NCBI GenBank assembly: GCA_950295325.1
Contig: OX485809.1
Span: 21,328,001 to 21,392,000, forward strand
Direction of reading: 5' to 3'
Source of the DNA: Polytrichum commune
Lineage: Eukaryota > Streptophyta > Polytrichopsida > Polytrichales > Polytrichaceae
DNA length: 64,000 nt
Positions within the stretch are counted from its first letter, which is position 1. Each line of letters begins with the position of its first letter. This document shows positions 61,519 to 64,000 of this stretch, in pieces. The position numbers and the translations under genes are program-made. The notes below the pieces were generated by a model, which was not told the origin of the DNA, did no database searches, and saw only the letters and a list, made by a program, of their open reading frames with translations.

Positions 61519-61861
61519 TATTGGAGTATATACGTTTCGCATTGATTACGTTGTTCAAGATTAGTCACTTGATTAGTCAAGAGTAGTTAGATTGATTAGT
61601 GATAGAAGTTTCCTCTTCCACTTCAGTAAATGAATAAGACAAAGTCACTTCGCTTGCGGGTGGTAGTTGTATGCAAGATGTCTGCGAGTGTTTGAGTGCA
61701 AGAAACCTATGAGTGTATGTGAGCAAAGAATCTCAATAAAGAAGTTGTGATGAATTAGGCGTGAGCAATGTAAATGTGAGCTTGTGAATAATGTGTGTGA
61801 TTGTGTTAGTAGGTAAATAAGTTTCATTGTTGAGCATTCTGAAATAATATTGTAAACAACA
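61519..61861 (+). repeat. copia 3' LTR
   Basis: It is 343 bp long, the same as the 5' LTR, with about seven substitutions, mostly transitions. It is followed by ACCCA, the target duplication. Confidence 0.92.
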
Positions 61862-62354
61862 ACCCATCTGTACCGACGCAGCAACTTTCGGTTGTCTTCA
61901 CATTCCCATACACCCTGAGCAAGTGACTCACCGGCACAGTCCGGGGAGTTTTATACAAAAATCGGTACATTTCCGATCTTTTATAAAGACATTCGGATTT
62001 TTATTTTTTTGCTAGGAAGCTACCTAAATCCAATTTTTATTCTCGGTTAAAAACTGATATTTAACTTTATCATTCGGTAATTTTCCGACTTTCTGAATTT
62101 CATTTCGGTATGTTTCCGAAGATTTGTATTGTATGTCGGATTTTTTTTTAAAACATTGTTAAAAAAATTGGTGTTATGCTTTTAAAGGGGTGAATTTGTG
62201 TTCATAGAAAATCCAAGTATCCTTGGAAGGATTTGAACCTTGCCAAGCCCCCACCACCTTGGGGCCAAGGATTTAGCCTTTAAAAATATATATAAATCCA
62301 AAAAATGTTCATACATTATTTAGAGGCTAGTTAGTACAACAATACATGCAACTT

Positions 62355-62588
62355 TTAAACATCCGTATCCTCATAATTAGAAAACATAGTTGAACTTACT
62401 GAACAAGATGCATCACTTGCAGAAGACACATAACGTGAAGGATTAGCATATAAAAATCGGTATTTGATTCCAGTTTTCCACAAAGGAGTTGCCTCTTCAA
62501 TAATATTATCAAAGTTTTCATCTGGTCCTTCTAAAGCAATTCTAAGCATAGCTTCCAAATTTTTACTTCCAAGTTTGTTTCTCACTCA
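62355..62588 (-). pseudogene. hAT transposase C-terminal fragment, copy 2
   Basis: The same frame as 49333-49566 with a few replacements (for example EGPDENF for EGPNENF, and KTGIKYRF for KIGIKYRF). It shares RNKLGSKNLEAMLRIALEGP. Conservation of an open frame in both copies may reflect recency rather than selection. Confidence 0.7.
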
Positions 62589-62884
62589 TGTTTTTATTAA
62601 ATTTTCAGAGTGTCACATTGAAATTTTAGAAATAGTTTCTACCTTGTCAAAACAAGGTGTTGCGGGTGTACACGAAGGAAGGCACCAAATAGTGGCGGCT
62701 GAGAGAAACTTCATCCCACGCTCTGTACTTCACGGCGCCATGCACAAAACTGCAGTGTGATGTCACTGTGAAGTCTCAGAATCGCTGTGAGATATCTAGG
62801 AGATTCAAGAGATCCAGGAGACGAGCATTGGTTCCGCACAAGTTTGTTTCCTACTCTTCAAGGCTTATGTACAGAATTTCAAGA

Positions 62885-63155
62885 GATTTACGACCTCCGA
62901 AACAAATGTCTCCGATTGGATCGCAGTGGATCGCCGTACTAAACTAGACCTCCGAACTGGACCTTCACCCTGGACCTCCGAAACAGATATCTCCAACAGG
63001 ATCGCAGTGGATCGCCGCACCGAAATGGACCTTCACCCTAGACCTCCGAAATAGATGTCACCAACTAGATCGTAGGTGGATCGCCGCACCAAACTGGACC
63101 TCCGAAACAGATGTCTCCAACTAGATCGCAGGTGGATCACCGCAGGTGGATGCAA
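62885..63155. repeat. Minisatellite, copy 2
   Basis: It holds GACCTCCGAAACAGAT/GGATCGCCGCACC units equivalent to 49900-50150, with an altered unit order and number. It can be used to follow unequal exchange between the two copies. Confidence 0.7.
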
Positions 63156-63602
63156 AAACAAAGAGAAGCGGAAGAGCAGTAGTGAAATAGCACAGAGAGA
63201 AATCCCAGTAGAGGAGTGAGATACTTTGCACAAGGGACTCAAACTCCTTATACTCGTGAGGGAGGGTCCTTGGGTGCTTAGAGCCTCAAAACCCTAATCG
63301 GCCCAGTGAACGGATGCAACCTTAAAGTAATTAGCCTCCATGGTTCTTGACCTTATGAGTCATGACTCTAGTATTACCCTAGTAGAAATTTCTACCCTAT
63401 CCCTAGTCCCTTCGGCTACTTGCCTAAAATTTAAAAATTGGCTTAGTAAATATCCTAAAATATGATGCCTCAACCGGCTATATTGCCAATCTTTTCTCAT
63501 TTGAACCGGTCAATTTCCAACCTTAACAATTTGAAGTCGGTACCTCGTCCGAATCATCGCAAACTCATTCGGAAATCTCCAAAAAATTTCGGCTAGCTCG
63601 TA

Positions 63603-63991
63603 AGGTAGGGGTGGCAATTTCCGTGCGGGTCCTAAAGTCGACCCCTATGTCGGAAGCACCTTTTTAGGTGCTTTTACATGGGTTTACAAAAGCACCTATC
63701 AAGGTGTTTTTACCGTTCACAGCGCTGCCAGCAGTCGGTTTAATGCTACCAGCGGTCGGTTTTAGAAATCCATCCAATGGATATACCACGTACCCTATGT
63801 GCGAGTGTTGGTCACTCTACAAGGTTTCCTTTAAAAATTTGTAGGAAATCATAAACATGCCGGAAATTTTGATTTTTTCATAGTTGCTCTTGCACCAACT
63901 TTGCGGAGCGCTCAAAATTTATAAAAAAAAATAGTTTCAGCATCCCAACTAGGCACATCTGAAATTTGGACGGAAATAGCCACCCCTACCT
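63603..63991. mobile_element. 389-bp TA-flanked MITE (AGGTAGGGGTGGC ends)
   Basis: The left end is AGGTAGGGGTGGCAATTTCC and the right end, reverse-complemented, AGGTAGGGGTGGCTATTTCC: a 21-bp inverted repeat with one mismatch. TA lies on both sides (63601-63602 and 63992-63993). Removing the unit with one TA gives the uninterrupted sequence seen in copy 1 of the host repeat (GCTCGTAACTAAAG at 50581). It is non-coding. A TA duplication indicates the Tc1/mariner superfamily. Confidence 0.92.
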
Positions 63992-64000
63992 TAACTAAAG

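Larger units (their letters stand above)
55245..61861 (+). mobile_element. Ty1/copia LTR retrotransposon, internally deleted and nested
   Basis: Two direct LTRs of 343 bp (55245-55587 and 61519-61861) flank it, with ACCCA duplicated at 55240-55244 and 61862-61866. Coding order is protease edge, gag-pre-integrase, RT, RNase H, the copia order. Gag and the integrase core are missing, so it cannot move by itself. A pogo-like transposon (57546-60769) and a 334-bp element (60860-61193) are inserted in the RNase H region. The LTRs differ at about seven positions, indicating a fairly recent insertion. Confidence 0.93.
61934..64000. mobile_element. hAT-derived repeat, copy 2 (interrupted, runs off the window)
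   Basis: It matches 48911-50608 in the same orientation, including the CGGGGAGT start, the transposase tail and the minisatellite. At 63603 a 389-bp element is inserted; the host sequence resumes at 63992 with TAACTAAAG, as in copy 1 at 50586, and the window ends a few bases before the expected terminus. Confidence 0.75.

Overview
The window reads as nuclear DNA of a streptophyte, most likely a seed-free land plant. The reasons are GT-AG introns in every reconstructed gene, a plant IQM-type calmodulin-binding gene, a CACTA transposon with plant-type TNP2 and TnpA-like genes, and a copia element whose primer site is complementary to the 5' half of plant initiator tRNA-Met. The species cannot be named from the sequence. 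Only two host genes are recognised; most of the rest is nested mobile DNA and AT-rich spacer.

Layout: 1-5.6 kb, spacer with three small inverted-repeat elements. 6.2-9.9 kb (minus), an eight-exon gene for a rhodanese-like + dual-specificity phosphatase + FHA protein of 505 residues, with a tandem exon duplication and a duplicated upstream region. 10.7-17.5 kb, gene-poor. 17.5-21.3 kb, a 3.8-kb TG...CA unit with a 5-bp target duplication holding a decayed coding region. 21.3-25.3 kb, gene-poor. 25.3-45.6 kb, a LINE on the minus strand with a 19-copy 50-bp minisatellite just after its stop codon. The LINE is split by a 15.6-kb CACTA transposon (29488-45115) with an uninterrupted TNP2 transposase gene (minus) and a TnpA-like gene (plus), transcribed away from a repeat-rich centre. 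46.9-48.3 kb, a 1.43-kb element with 13-bp terminal inverted repeats, an 8-bp target duplication and an unrecognised 211-residue protein. 48.9-50.6 kb, a repeat carrying the end of a hAT transposase. 50.7-54.7 kb (minus), a nine-exon IQM gene of 421 residues. 55.2-61.9 kb, a copia retrotransposon inserted about 560 bp upstream of the IQM start codon, itself split by a pogo-like transposon and by a 334-bp element with a 9-bp target duplication. 61.9-64.0 kb, a second copy of the hAT-derived repeat, split by a 389-bp TA-flanked element.

The insertion order can be read directly. Removing the CACTA element with one copy of its TGA duplication restores the LINE reading frame. Removing the pogo-like element with one TA restores the copia RNase H frame. 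The two host genes look independent: one is a signalling phosphatase, the other a calmodulin-binding protein. Exon models were assembled by eye from splice motifs, phase and family resemblance; there is no transcript evidence. No tRNA, rRNA or CRISPR array was recognised.
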